Below are positions 7,606-16,265 of a DNA stretch of 35,858 nt, in pieces. A program made the translations under genes and the position numbers. A model generated the notes under the pieces. That model was not told the origin of the DNA, searched no databases, and saw nothing but the letters and a program-made list of their open reading frames with translations. Within the stretch, counting starts at the first letter, position 1; every line of letters starts with the position of its first letter. The stretch is from Haliea sp. (GTDB lineage Bacteria > Pseudomonadota > Gammaproteobacteria > Pseudomonadales > Halieaceae), in assembly GCA_024642265.1 (NCBI GenBank), contig JAHEBL010000027.1:1-35858 (forward strand), given 5' to 3'.

Positions 7606-9132
7606 TTAGTCCTGCAATTCGAACTCACCCGGCTTCCAGGTCTTGTCGAACCAGCTCTTCTCGGGTCCATACAGACGCAGCAGCACACTCCAGCCCCTGC
7701 CGGGAACGGTCTGCACCCAATTTGTTTCATGGCCCTTGGGGGCCGTCGGGCCGAACCAGACATCCACCGAGCCATCGGCACCGATGACGATGTCTTTGTC
7801 TTTGCTGCCTATGCTTGGGAATTGCTGGTCGGTCTGCAGCATCGATCGGCTCTGGTTGTCATACGCGACGAAGGACCAGAAGTCCTTGGCCGGGATGTTC
7901 GGCGGCAGCTTGATTTTGTAGGTGTTGGCACCTTCCAGCGGGCGGCCCCTGGAGTCAGTGGTCGCCATGACGTACTGCGAACCGATGCCCACCATCTCCA
8001 TCGCCATCGCCGGGGTGACGCCGGTGTAGTTGTATGAGTACAGGACGCGTGCGGCCAGGTTGCGCACGCCCGGTTGCGAGAGAAACTGGTAGCTGCCGCC
8101 GACAAAAGGGAAGAACCATGCGCTGTTCGGATGGAGGTAGGCGTCTTTAATCCGGGGCTTGAAGGCGATGGTGCGCGCGGCGGCATTGCCCACCGCCACG
8201 GCTTCGGTGAGTGTCTTCTTGAGTTTTTCGTCCGGACTGAAGAGTTTACCCTTTTCGATGCCGATGGCGGCCAGCATGCCGAGAATTTCCGGGCTGTAGG
8301 CCTCGTTCGGCTCCTCCTGCACGATTTCATTGATATCCTCGAAGAAGCTGAAGTCGTTGCCGCCAATGGTATTGAAATACTTGCCGGAAACATCAATGAA
8401 TTTCATCGGCGGCGGGTTATTTGCATCGGCTAGCGGATAGACCCTGGCGAACTTTTTGGTGTTCTCCACCGCATTCGCGGTGCTCCCATCCTTGATGAAT
8501 CCACGCCAGAAATACAGGTTCTGGTAAGTCCTGGAGTGCATCACGAAGTAACCCTCCGGCACCTGGCCCTTGTAGCCCGGTGGCACCAGCAGGTATTTTC
8601 CGCCCTTGCCTCTGTCCGGCCCGGCGTTGCCGATATCACCTACGTAGTGGAACCAGTGGTCGTTCACGATACCCAGGATATCCGGTGGCGACTCGATCAC
8701 CAGCGGGCCGTCCCTCAGGTCCAGCCACATCATGCTGTAGATGCTTTCGGTGTTGGCAGTGAGGAACAGTGAAGTGGAGTCCATCAGTTGTTCCATGATC
8801 AAAACTGTCTGGTTGTCTCCACCCTGGCTCTTGATACCTCTCCCGGCCGCGTGAACCGACGCACCCGGCAAGGCGTAGAGGAACGCTTCCATGCCGTGCA
8901 TGAAATCCAGGTGTTCATACAGAGTCTCAGCAGTGCTGTCGGTCGGGTAACCCTGCGGAAACTCGAGGGTGCCGAGCCGGCTTTCAATCCTGGCGGGCGT
9001 AGTGATCTTCTCCGGAATCGGGGTCGTCATCTTCATTTTCGGGCTCGTCTCGGCCCATGCGCCGGTAGCGACAAGCAGGCCGGCAAAGACAGAGCTGGCC
9101 AGGCTGATGGTATTACGTGGCAACGTTTTCAT
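7606..9132 (-). CDS. Exported DUF1254/DUF1214 domain protein (copy B)
   Basis: The start is taken at ATG 9132 because GGAGT precedes it by 7 bases and a clear signal peptide follows (cut near GAWA|ETSP). The open frame extends to 9204 without such a signal. The mature protein (508 residues in all) carries DUF1254 in the first half, with LYEHLDFMHGMEAFLYALPG, then the NTESIYSMMWLDLRDGPLVIE element. DUF1214 is at the C-terminus (NTYKIKLPPNIPAKDFWSFV ... YDNQSRSML ... WVQTVPGRGWSVLLRLYGPE). Such proteins are common next to AraC regulators in environmental proteobacteria; their biochemical function is not established. It lies 107 bases after the paralogue at 9240-10661, probably in the same transcript. 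Confidence 0.88.
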   Translation of the reverse strand: MKTLPRNTISLASSVFAGLLVATGAWAETSPKMKMTTPIPEKITTPARIESRLGTLEFPQGYPTDSTAETLYEHLDFMHGMEAFLYALPGASVHAAGRGIKSQGGDNQTVLIMEQLMDSTSLFLTANTESIYSMMWLDLRDGPLVIESPPDILGIVNDHWFHYVGDIGNAGPDRGKGGKYLLVPPGYKGQVPEGYFVMHSRTYQNLYFWRGFIKDGSTANAVENTKKFARVYPLADANNPPPMKFIDVSGKYFNTIGGNDFSFFEDINEIVQEEPNEAYSPEILGMLAAIGIEKGKLFSPDEKLKKTLTEAVAVGNAAARTIAFKPRIKDAYLHPNSAWFFPFVGGSYQFLSQPGVRNLAARVLYSYNYTGVTPAMAMEMVGIGSQYVMATTDSRGRPLEGANTYKIKLPPNIPAKDFWSFVAYDNQSRSMLQTDQQFPSIGSKDKDIVIGADGSVDVWFGPTAPKGHETNWVQTVPGRGWSVLLRLYGPEKSWFDKTWKPGEFELQD

Positions 9133-9239
9133 GGGTGTTACTCCTGGCTTGTATCTTTGAATGCGTGTTATTGCGCTGCCTCGGATGGCTTTCAATCCGG
9201 TCAATAATCCCGGCGCACGCAGCGATTACCGACTCCGTT

Positions 9240-10661
9240 TCACTTCACCCTCAACAACTTTGGCTGGGTCCACGATCCATCCAATGCAGCTTCCTTCGGC
9301 CAATAGAGGCGCATGTAAGTGGCGAAAGGACCTTTCGGCGCGGGCAGCCAATTCGATTCCTTGTCCTTGCCGGGGGATTCGTTCTGGATGTAGATCGTTA
9401 ATCCACCATCGGCTTCCTTCTTCATGTTCGGCAGCATCGGTGAGTTGATGAGGTAGCGGTTGATCGGGTTGGCCACCAGCAGGCTTTGTGGCAGGTCGTA
9501 CATCGTCAGCGACCAGAAGGCGTGGACCGGCGGGTATTGCCCCGCTGCAAAGCGCAGAATGTAGCGATTGGCGCCACTCAGCGGCTGACCTTCGCTGTCC
9601 ACGCGATAGACCGGATACATTGCCTCCTCTTTGGCATTGCCGTAGATGCCGATAGTCCCGATCCAACGGTTCAGGTAATTGTCGCCCAGGAACTCGCGGC
9701 TGCCGAAGACATCACCGGAGGTGATCTTCCCCTCTTCCATCATCTTCACGCCACCGGCAAAATCTTCCCAGGCATCGGCGCGTCCCTGCTCGATGGCGAC
9801 CTTCATTTCAGGTGATAGCCTGGCGGGATCGAAGGTTTTGCCACCCTCAATGCCGATCCTTGCAAAGCGTTCCCTGAGGGCCACCTCGCCAGGCAACGCT
9901 GGGCTGTAGCCCAGCACGAAGTTCATGATGTTGAAGAACTCCAGCGAAGTTTTCTGTTCTTCCTCGGTGAGTGGTTTGATGAAATCCACGGTCGGTGCCG
10001 CAGGGGGCGGCGGGGTGCCCAGGAACGCAGACAGCGGCTGCGATTTGTATTCGGCCTGGATATTCCTGACGTTGTCGATATCGGTCGCATCGCGCAACTG
10101 CGTGCGAAACACGACCACGCCGAAATCAGTGTCAAATTTGTATACCTTCTTGATGCCTTCGGGGGTGTCGCCCTTCCAGCCGGGCCCGACCAGCATGAAG
10201 TTGCCTGCATCGTTTCCAGTCGTCCTCGAACCCGCATAGCCGACGATATACGTGTATGCATCCCACATTTCTATGTCGTAGTAGCGATCCTTCGCGATCG
10301 CCGGCACTGAAATCACGATCGGCTCAGCGCGCAGATCCAGGCCTATCCAGGAGTAGGGAGTATCAGAATTGGGCGTCTGCACCGCGGTATCGGCTGGCGT
10401 AAATACATTGTTAATATTTTTGATACGGTTCCAGGGCGCCTTGAAATTCGGATTGTTCCTGTCCACATAATAGGCGTACTGGATCCGGTAGTTGTCTACC
10501 AGCGGGTAACCGTAGGTATATGCTTCCCTGGCGATGTCGCGCGCTTCGGCTGGCGTGACAGCGGGTTGAGCGCCAGCGCTGGTAGCCCCGGCCAGCGTCA
10601 TGGCCAGCAGAGACACACTGGCCAGGACTCGTTTGAAGGTGCTGTATAGGGCTGTTTTCAC
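9240..10661 (-). CDS. Exported DUF1254/DUF1214 domain protein (copy A)
   Basis: The 473-residue protein starts at a GTG (10661) preceded at 8 bases by AGGAG. A signal peptide runs to about residue 31 (TSAGA|QPAVT). DUF1254 follows, with AREAYTYGYPLVDNYRIQYA, the hallmark TPNSDTPYSWIGLDLRAEP and an RYYDIEMWDAYTYIVGYAGSR block. The C-terminal DUF1214 contains NRYILRFAAGQYPPVHAFWS, MYDLPQSLLVANPINRYLI and LPAPKGPFATYMRLYWP. It is a paralogue of the gene at 7606-9132, and a broken third copy lies at 11870-12031. An inverted repeat at 10799-10814 lies 138 bases upstream of its start. Predicted periplasmic; function unknown. Confidence 0.9.
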   Translation of the reverse strand: MKTALYSTFKRVLASVSLLAMTLAGATSAGAQPAVTPAEARDIAREAYTYGYPLVDNYRIQYAYYVDRNNPNFKAPWNRIKNINNVFTPADTAVQTPNSDTPYSWIGLDLRAEPIVISVPAIAKDRYYDIEMWDAYTYIVGYAGSRTTGNDAGNFMLVGPGWKGDTPEGIKKVYKFDTDFGVVVFRTQLRDATDIDNVRNIQAEYKSQPLSAFLGTPPPPAAPTVDFIKPLTEEEQKTSLEFFNIMNFVLGYSPALPGEVALRERFARIGIEGGKTFDPARLSPEMKVAIEQGRADAWEDFAGGVKMMEEGKITSGDVFGSREFLGDNYLNRWIGTIGIYGNAKEEAMYPVYRVDSEGQPLSGANRYILRFAAGQYPPVHAFWSLTMYDLPQSLLVANPINRYLINSPMLPNMKKEADGGLTIYIQNESPGKDKESNWLPAPKGPFATYMRLYWPKEAALDGSWTQPKLLRVK

Positions 10662-10798
10662 TCTCTTGGCTCCTGATGCAAGGCTCGTACGTGCCTTCCG
10701 GGACCATTACCAAGCCTTCGTTGTATTCAGGCTCGCCAGTCCAGGCGCTTGATCGATTCACAGATACCGAGCAGCCTGCAAGAAAATCTGCAGCATCT

Positions 10799-10814
10799 CA
10801 AGTGACCGCACTTG
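10799..10814. promoter_or_regulatory. Perfect inverted repeat upstream of DUF1254 copy A
   Basis: CAAGTG-ACCG-CACTTG is a perfect 6-4-6 palindrome in the 177-base gap between the AraC gene (ends 10839) and the DUF1254 gene (starts 10661, both minus strand). Its position suits an operator for the DUF1254 transcript. AraC-family proteins usually prefer direct repeats, so another regulator is also possible. Confidence 0.35.
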
Positions 10815-10838
10815 CCATTTGGTGCCATACAGATGTCC

Positions 10839-11840
10839 TCAATCTTTCTCTATCTGATGCTGCCGTCGATACTCGCCGGGAGACAGCGCAGTCCAACGCT
10901 GGAAAGCGCGTGTGAAATGAGCGGCATCACTGTAGCCAAGCGCACAGGCGATCGCGGTGAGGGGTGCATCGGGTTCACGCAGCATTGAAAAGGCCTGCTT
11001 CAGTCGTATCTGGTCGATCAGTGTGCTGTAGTCGAGCTGTAAATCCGCCAGACGGCGTTGCAATGTTCTTATGGAAAGCCCAGCCATCTCGGCAGCGAGT
11101 TGGATATTCATTGTGCGAGAGTGAAGTTGAGTGCTGATTATCGCGCTGAGTGAATCGAGTAAAGTGTCTGCGAGTGGTGACCGCAATTGCAGTCCATGTG
11201 GATGTGCCAGTCCCTGCATTGGCCAGGCCAGCATATCGGCCGGGAAAGCCACGCAGCAAAAAAAGTCATTGCGGCGGATTTGCACACGCTCGAATGCTTT
11301 GCAGCGGCTCAGGCGCAGGACATTCATCTCACTCACGAATACTTCGGGAGGGAGCCATTCCCGCCCTGCTGCCAGTTGCACCACCTGTATCATCAATTGC
11401 AGGTCGTAGAGCTCGGCCTGGTCTTTGCCGGGAGCACTCGTGCCCGGGTCGCATTTCAGCAGGGCCTGATTTCCCTTGCGCGTAACCTCAACCCGCACCG
11501 AGGTGCTGAACTGACTGGTCAGGCAGCTGAAATGTGACAGGGCTAACCAGAGCGTCGGCAACGATCGAAGCCAATCGATGAAATTGGGCTCCGAATCCCA
11601 CATCGGCGTTTGTGTTGCCACAAGGATACCGAAGTCCTCAATCCCCTCGCTGCGCGCAACCTTGTCTGCCAGTCTCCATAGGAAGCGCTCCGGCAATGCC
11701 GCCTCGGCGTCGTCGTATGTGAACCTGGACAGCTTTGATTCGCGCAGAAGTCGCTCGCGAGGAACACCGATGCTATCCATGGCTGCGAGAAAAGGGCGGA
11801 ACTGTGATGCCCGTATGAGCGGAACTGCATCGATGTTCAT
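10839..11840 (-). CDS. AraC-family transcriptional regulator
   Basis: The ORF is open further upstream, but ATG 11840 (MNIDAVPLIRASQFRPF) begins the homologous part, giving 333 residues. The N-terminal 190 or so residues resemble the arabinose-binding-like domain of OruR/ArgR-type AraC regulators (LPERFLWRLADKVARSEGIEDFG). The C-terminal 100 residues are the AraC double helix-turn-helix. First helix-turn-helix: IQLAAEMAGLSIRTLQRRL. Second: LTAIACALGYSDAAHFTRAFQRW, ending with the signature SPGEYRRQ. It is co-directional with, and upstream of, the two DUF1254 genes, so it probably controls them in response to a small ligand. The ligand cannot be inferred. Confidence 0.9.
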   Translation of the reverse strand: MNIDAVPLIRASQFRPFLAAMDSIGVPRERLLRESKLSRFTYDDAEAALPERFLWRLADKVARSEGIEDFGILVATQTPMWDSEPNFIDWLRSLPTLWLALSHFSCLTSQFSTSVRVEVTRKGNQALLKCDPGTSAPGKDQAELYDLQLMIQVVQLAAGREWLPPEVFVSEMNVLRLSRCKAFERVQIRRNDFFCCVAFPADMLAWPMQGLAHPHGLQLRSPLADTLLDSLSAIISTQLHSRTMNIQLAAEMAGLSIRTLQRRLADLQLDYSTLIDQIRLKQAFSMLREPDAPLTAIACALGYSDAAHFTRAFQRWTALSPGEYRRQHQIEKD

Positions 11841-11869
11841 GGGAGTCGGCCTCGCCTTTCGATCAAAAA

Positions 11870-12031
11870 TTATTGTGCAACGTAGTTCCAGGTGTGGCTG
11901 TCGGCCGGCATCACCGGGTAGTAACAGCCATTGGGTATGTCCGGTATCGGGATCACCATGGGTTCGCTGCGCAGGTCCCTCCACACGAAGGAATATGGCG
12001 TATCGTTGTTGGCGGTGACTACAGCAGTGTC
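11870..12031 (-). pseudogene. DUF1254 gene remnant (third copy)
   Basis: Read on the minus strand, this segment encodes about 53 residues ending in a stop: DTAVVTANNDTPYSFVW, then RDLRSEPMVIPIPDI and CYYPVMPADSHTWNYVAQ. It aligns residue for residue with the hallmark region of copy A (DTAVQTPNSDTPYSWIG, then DLRAEPIVISVPAI). An in-frame stop lies just upstream and a premature stop ends it about 40-50 residues into the conserved core. The signal peptide and the whole DUF1214 half are missing. It lies 30 bases upstream of the AraC start codon, so the ancestral arrangement probably had a DUF1254 gene on each side of the regulator. Confidence 0.85.
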
Positions 12032-12440
12032 CTTGCAGGTTTACGCCCGCGGGAAACAGGACGGCGGTCCGTCACTATAGTCTAGGCCATATTTTTTATC
12101 CCAGCCCTGCCGAAGCATGTAACGGTCAAATAAGACTGCGCTTACTCGGTTATGGTTGGGCTTGCTTGAAATTCCAGTCGGGCACTCAGTGTCGAGGTAT
12201 CTTCCTTGTAAATACCCTCATCGGCAAGATGTGGATGGCGGTATCCGCCGGGCGCAGGTGGCATTCGCTTTGTCAATTCCCAACCGGCAAGGGAAGATCT
12301 TCTGTACACTCAAGGTACAGTGCCAGATTCCGAGCACCTGCACGGGAATGGGTTAAATTGTTGATTACACTGGAATTAGCCTGACTGGGCCGAGCACTAA
12401 CCAATCTCATGTAATCAGACACAGACGTATTCTTTCCAGT
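12032..12440. other. Non-coding or decayed stretch
   Basis: No recognisable gene. On the minus strand, one frame is open for about 60 codons upstream of 12050, with a sequence such as LFDRYMLRQGWDKKYG, but I recognise no family and see no start signal. It may be decayed DNA belonging to the same island. Confidence 0.4.
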
Positions 12441-12485
12441 TTTGTAATCAGCCGGTCGGGGATTTTATTCCTCTCACCAGCTCCA
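12441..12485 (+). repeat. Degenerate tRNA-Thr 3'-end copy (putative second attachment site)
   Basis: These 45 nt match the tRNA-Thr 3' part (6802-6846) at 41 positions, from the anticodon loop to CCA. The mismatches fall in the T-arm (GGTTCG became GATTTT) and acceptor stem (CGCC became CACC), so it is not a functional tRNA. The 5' half is absent. Weak similarity continues about ten bases past CCA. Confidence 0.8.
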
Positions 12486-12580
12486 AATAAACATAGAAAA
12501 AACAATATCCTGGCGCGTTTTTCGTCATTGTAGGCAGACGGTATATACTGCCCTGCCACGACCCACAATAGAGGGAGCCT

Positions 12581-13381
12581 ATGTGGTTGCAGACCAGCTG
12601 TGACCTGCTGTTCGAGATCGCCGTACCGACGCCCCTGGTGCTGATGCTGCGCCCCCGCAGCGGCGCACAGCAGTGGATTGCCAGCGAACAGTACCGGCTG
12701 TCCCCCAGTGTGCCGGTATACGAATTCACGGATGGGTATGGGAATCTTTGCCAGCGACTGGTCGCCCCGAGCGGCGTTTTTCGCGTGCACACCTCTGCGG
12801 AGGTGATGATCGCCGATACCGTTGATCGGGCGCCAGGGGCGCCCTTTGTCGATGTGCAGCTCCTGCCCGACCCGATTTTCTCTTATCTGCTGCCGAGCCG
12901 CTATTGTGAATCTGATCGTTTTGGCCAGATGGCCACTGAGATTACCGGAGGCCAATGCCCCGGTTATGACCAGGTAGCCGCCATCGAGACCTGGTTGCGT
13001 GAAACCATTCGTTTTGAACCTTACGGTGGTGATATCCATGTATCCGCAATCGAGGTCAATGCCCGCCAGTGGGGCGTCTGCCGCGATCTCTCGCACCTCG
13101 GGATAGCCTTATGTCGCAGTCTCAGCATCCCCGCCCGCATGGTGGTAGGCTACCTGTATGGGCTGCAGCCCATGGATTTGCACGCCTGGTTTGAGGCCTA
13201 TGTGGGTGGCCGCTGGTACTCTTTTGACGCCACGCAGTCGGGCACCAGCGGTGGTTATGTGGCCATAGGCTACGGTCGCGATGCCGCTGACGTGGCCGTC
13301 TACAATCAATTTGGCCCGCCCTTGTTCCCCGCAGGGCAGCAGGTATCTGTTGAGCTGGGAATGCCGCCCGGCGGCGCCTGA
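12581..13381 (+). CDS. Transglutaminase-like cysteine protease-family protein
   Basis: The 266-residue protein has no signal peptide and is probably cytoplasmic. The N-terminal 110 residues resemble the beta-rich domain that precedes bacterial transglutaminase-like domains. The catalytic triad of the transglutaminase fold is complete: Cys167 in [10 protein letters not shown], His201 in [12 protein letters not shown] and Asp216 in WYSFDAT. Bacterial members are usually peptidases or amidases rather than cross-linkers; the substrate is unknown. The start ATG follows GAGGGAG at 4 bases. It lies just outside the tRNA-Thr repeat. The downstream pair of metal-uptake genes is separated by 133 bases, so it is probably a separate unit. 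Confidence 0.88.
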   Translation: MWLQTSCDLLFEIAVPTPLVLMLRPRSGAQQWIASEQYRLSPSVPVYEFTDGYGNLCQRLVAPSGVFRVHTSAEVMIADTVDRAPGAPFVDVQLLPDPIFSYLLPSRYCESDRFGQMATEITGGQCPGYDQVAAIETWLRETIRFEPYGGDIHVSAIEVNARQWGVCRDLSHLGIALCRSLSIPARMVVGYLYGLQPMDLHAWFEAYVGGRWYSFDATQSGTSGGYVAIGYGRDAADVAVYNQFGPPLFPAGQQVSVELGMPPGGA

Positions 13382-13514
13382 CCGTCCTGAGCTTGGCGGG
13401 CTAACGACTTCTGAGCCGGAGCAGTCCGCTCAAAAGAGTTTCCGGAACACGCGGGGCCGGGCATCTAAAATCCTGTTGAATATCAACGCCAACCTTGCTA
13501 TAGATACGCGCCAA

Positions 13515-13829
13515 ATGAACGTTTCCTCCTGCATACCCGGTCGTTATCTGCGACTTGCCCTGCTACTGCTGCTGCTGGCATCGCAGGGCATTGTCAATGC
13601 GCACGAACTGGGTCCCAATCACTCTCTCGACTCACACCACTGTTCAATTTGCCTGATCGGGCATGGCCTGGGCAGTGTCGTCAACGCTCATCCGGATGTG
13701 CCGCAAGCGCAGGTTGCCCAAGCCCCGGCCTGTATCCATTCGATCACCGATGTGCTGGCGCCTCGCGGTCAGTATTATTCCACCCGGGCCCCTCCCGGCT
13801 CTCTCTGTAACAGCCAGAAATCCAACTGA
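13515..13829 (+). CDS. Small secreted Cys/His protein (DUF2946-like)
   Basis: ATG 13515 starts a 104-residue protein with a classical signal peptide (LALLLLLLASQGIVNA|HELG). The mature part has a His- and Cys-rich cluster (HSLDSHHCSICLIGHG) and two more cysteines (ACIHS, SLCNS). Such small DUF2946-like proteins often precede TonB receptors for zinc or copper, and the ZnuD-like receptor follows 61 bases later. A larger frame starting at 13281 overlaps the transglutaminase gene and lacks a signal peptide, so the internal start is chosen. A role in periplasmic metal handling is inferred from the residues and the neighbour. Confidence 0.68.
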   Translation: MNVSSCIPGRYLRLALLLLLLASQGIVNAHELGPNHSLDSHHCSICLIGHGLGSVVNAHPDVPQAQVAQAPACIHSITDVLAPRGQYYSTRAPPGSLCNSQKSN

Positions 13830-13890
13830 TCCAACCCTTTTGGTCTGGTCGCCGCGCCTGTGGTGGGGTGATTTATGAGAGAGTCAAAAC

Positions 13891-16041
13891 ATGCATATTT
13901 CAATACGCTCCAGTACGGCGATGGCGCTGTTTGGCAGCCTGCTGTCGACAACGAGTGTCGGCCAGCAGTCGTCTGGCGATGTCATCGCTGAACCCCACGA
14001 ACACCTGGAAGAAATTCTGGTTACGGCAAATCCGCTTGCCCGTGAATCCAGTGACTTATCGCAGTCCTCCACTGTGCTGCAGGGGGCAGCTTTGCGCCAG
14101 CAACTGGCCAATTCACTGGGAGAGACGCTGGCGCGCACGCCGGGATTGTCAAATGCCAGTTTCGGCGAGAACGTCGGCCGCCCGGTGATCCGTGGATTAC
14201 AGGGCACACGGGTGGGCATTCTCAACAATAGTCTGGCGGTCAGTGACGCCTCGTCGGTGAGCCAGGACCATGCGGTGTCAATCGAACCCTTTCTTGCAGA
14301 CCAGATCGAGGTGCTGCGTGGGCCGTCCACTTTGCTGTTCGGTTCTGGTGCCATCGGTGGTGTCGTGAATATGGTTTCCCCGACGATTCCCGAGGAAATC
14401 CCGGAGAACGGCTACAGCGGGCGCGCCACGGCACAGACCAATACCGCAGCAAACGAGGAGTTTGTCGCGGGACGGCTGGATCTGGGAAAGGAGACTTTTG
14501 CGCTGCATCTCGATGGTTTTCACCGACGCACAGACGACTATGATATTCCCGGTAGGGCGGCCCTCTATCCTGACAATGACGGCGAGGAGAACGGTGATCA
14601 CAACGAGGGGGAAGATGGCGATGAGCGCGCTGAGGATGAAGACGGGACGCTGACAAACAGCTTCCTGGACAACCAGGGCGGCACCGTGGGTTTGAGCTGG
14701 ATTGGTGAGCAGTGGCGCATCGGAGCGTCCTATACCGAATACAAGTCAGACTATGGCATTCCCGGCGGTGCACACGAGCACGCGCACGAAGAAGAGCACG
14801 AAGGCGATCACGCAGACGAGGGCCGTGAGGAAGAGGAGGACCCGGTTACAATCCGCATGCGCTCAGAGCGTACCGAGGCTGAGTTGGTCGGCCGGGACCC
14901 ATTCCCGGGTTTTGAACTGCTCAAGGTACGGTTTGCGGATACCAGCTATAAGCACACCGAGTTCGAGGGCACTGAGACGGGTACCGTTTTTACAAGCGAT
15001 AGCGACAACACGCGCCTGGAGTTGAAGCACAACCCCTGGGGGGCATGGCAGGGTGTGTTTGGCCTGCAATACACCGACCTGGATTTCTCGGCAGTCGGCG
15101 CGGAAGCGTTTGTGCCCACATCAAGCACCAGGACCGGGGCTGTATTCTGGATCGAGCGTGGCGATTTTGATTCCTGGCAGATAGACCTGGGTATGCGTTA
15201 CGAGGACGTCAAAACCAGGGTGCCCAATACGCTGATCGCGGAAGAGGGGGCTTCGGGACCCTCTGCTGATGCTGATTTTCAGCCTTTGAGTGCATCAGTC
15301 GGGGCGGTCTGGAACATGAATGAGGCCATCGACTTCACTGGCTCGGTGTCCTATGCCGAGCGAGCACCCGGTGTGGACGAGCTGTTTGCCAACGGACCGC
15401 ATGTTGCCACCCGGGTTTTCGAGGTGGGTGACAGCTCCCTGAATACGGAATCCAGTGTGCATGTCGAGTTCGGCGTGCGCGCCGAATTTGGCGGTCTGAC
15501 CGGCAGCGCCACAGTATTCACAGACCAATTTGAGGACTATATTTACCAGGCCAACTCCGGCCTGGAAGAAGATGGTTTGCCGCTGCTGCTCTGGGCACAG
15601 CAGGACGCTGATTTCGTAGGTGCAGAAGCAGAACTGCGCTACGACTTCGAACCCAACAGGTCTGGCCACTGGCAGGTGTTCAGCTTTGGCGATATCGTGG
15701 ATGGCGAACTGGACGATAATAATGACCCGCCTCTGCAGCCACCAAGGCGTGTCGCACTGGGAGTTGAATGGGATCTGCAGAACTGGTCTGCCAATGCGGT
15801 GTGGATACATGCCTATGACCAGGACAATGTCGCCGAGTTGGAGACTGAAACGCCTGGCTATGATCTGTTGAACGCTGAGCTTGTTTTTAGCGGGCCACAA
15901 TTCCATCAGTTTGATTGGCAGGTGTACCTGAAAGGGCAAAATCTTCTGGACGAGGATATTCGTAACAGCACGTCCTACCTCAAGGATCAGGCGCCCCAGA
16001 TCGGGCTCAACGTTATCTTTGGTATCCGGGCGTATTTTTGA
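13891..16041 (+). CDS. TonB-dependent outer-membrane receptor, ZnuD-like (probable Zn uptake)
   Basis: The 716-residue protein has a signal peptide, a TonB-box-like start (EEILVTANPLAR, about 40-51) and a plug domain with LARTPGLSN, RPVIRGLQGTRVGILNN and VLRGPSTLLFGSGAIGGVVN. A 22-strand barrel follows. An extracellular loop carries an acidic stretch (about 228-252) and a His/Glu cluster (HEHAHEEEHEGDHADE, about 295-310). The end NSTSYLKDQAPQIGLN...RAYF is characteristic of ZnuD and its relatives. ZnuD proteins import zinc (some also heme); the His-rich loop captures metal. It follows a small Cys/His protein. No clear Zur box was found upstream by eye. Confidence 0.88.
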   Translation: MHISIRSSTAMALFGSLLSTTSVGQQSSGDVIAEPHEHLEEILVTANPLARESSDLSQSSTVLQGAALRQQLANSLGETLARTPGLSNASFGENVGRPVIRGLQGTRVGILNNSLAVSDASSVSQDHAVSIEPFLADQIEVLRGPSTLLFGSGAIGGVVNMVSPTIPEEIPENGYSGRATAQTNTAANEEFVAGRLDLGKETFALHLDGFHRRTDDYDIPGRAALYPDNDGEENGDHNEGEDGDERAEDEDGTLTNSFLDNQGGTVGLSWIGEQWRIGASYTEYKSDYGIPGGAHEHAHEEEHEGDHADEGREEEEDPVTIRMRSERTEAELVGRDPFPGFELLKVRFADTSYKHTEFEGTETGTVFTSDSDNTRLELKHNPWGAWQGVFGLQYTDLDFSAVGAEAFVPTSSTRTGAVFWIERGDFDSWQIDLGMRYEDVKTRVPNTLIAEEGASGPSADADFQPLSASVGAVWNMNEAIDFTGSVSYAERAPGVDELFANGPHVATRVFEVGDSSLNTESSVHVEFGVRAEFGGLTGSATVFTDQFEDYIYQANSGLEEDGLPLLLWAQQDADFVGAEAELRYDFEPNRSGHWQVFSFGDIVDGELDDNNDPPLQPPRRVALGVEWDLQNWSANAVWIHAYDQDNVAELETETPGYDLLNAELVFSGPQFHQFDWQVYLKGQNLLDEDIRNSTSYLKDQAPQIGLNVIFGIRAYF

Positions 16042-16049
16042 GATGACCC

Positions 16050-16211
16050 GATCCACACTGTTAGTGCTTCCGGCAGGTCGTGCCCCATGCCCTCGAAAAT
16101 CTTCAGCTTCGCCTCGCGAATATGGCGCGCCGTGTCGATGCCGGCCTTTATCGAAACCAGGGTATCTTCCCTGCCGTGAATGGCCAGTGACAGCGTGTCA
16201 CCAGGGCGGCA
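16050..16211 (-). pseudogene. C-terminal remnant of an alpha/beta hydrolase
   Basis: On the minus strand these bases encode about 53 residues including LAIHGREDTLVSIKAGIDTA and LKIFEGMGHDLPEAL. This is the C-terminal core of alpha/beta hydrolases of the P-x-LVIHGxxD...GMGHDLP type, with the catalytic Asp and His (GHD) still visible. An in-frame TAG precedes it (16212-16214), there is no start, and the nucleophile half is missing. It butts against the 3' end of the TonB receptor gene, so a rearrangement or deletion left only this tail. Confidence 0.8.
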
Positions 16212-16265
16212 CTATTTGCAACCTGCGCCCACTCGGTTTAGCTTGGTTTCTCGAGGAGCTGAGGG

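Larger units (their letters stand above)
6802..12485. mobile_element. Candidate tRNA-Thr-bounded genomic island (about 5.7 kb, no integrase seen)
   Basis: The block is flanked by direct copies of the tRNA-Thr 3' end. Between them every recognisable gene lies on the minus strand: a small lipoprotein, two DUF1254/DUF1214 proteins, an AraC regulator and a broken DUF1254 remnant. No integrase, transposase or replication gene can be recognised, so it would be an old, immobilised or internally deleted element. The alternative is a chance or recombinational tRNA-fragment duplication. The four mismatches in the second copy indicate age. Confidence 0.45.

Noticed and set aside
16197-16211. Third partial match (12 of 15) to the shared operator-like motif
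   Set aside because: It lies inside the hydrolase remnant, lacks the palindromic right half and has no matching -10 at the right distance; probably chance.
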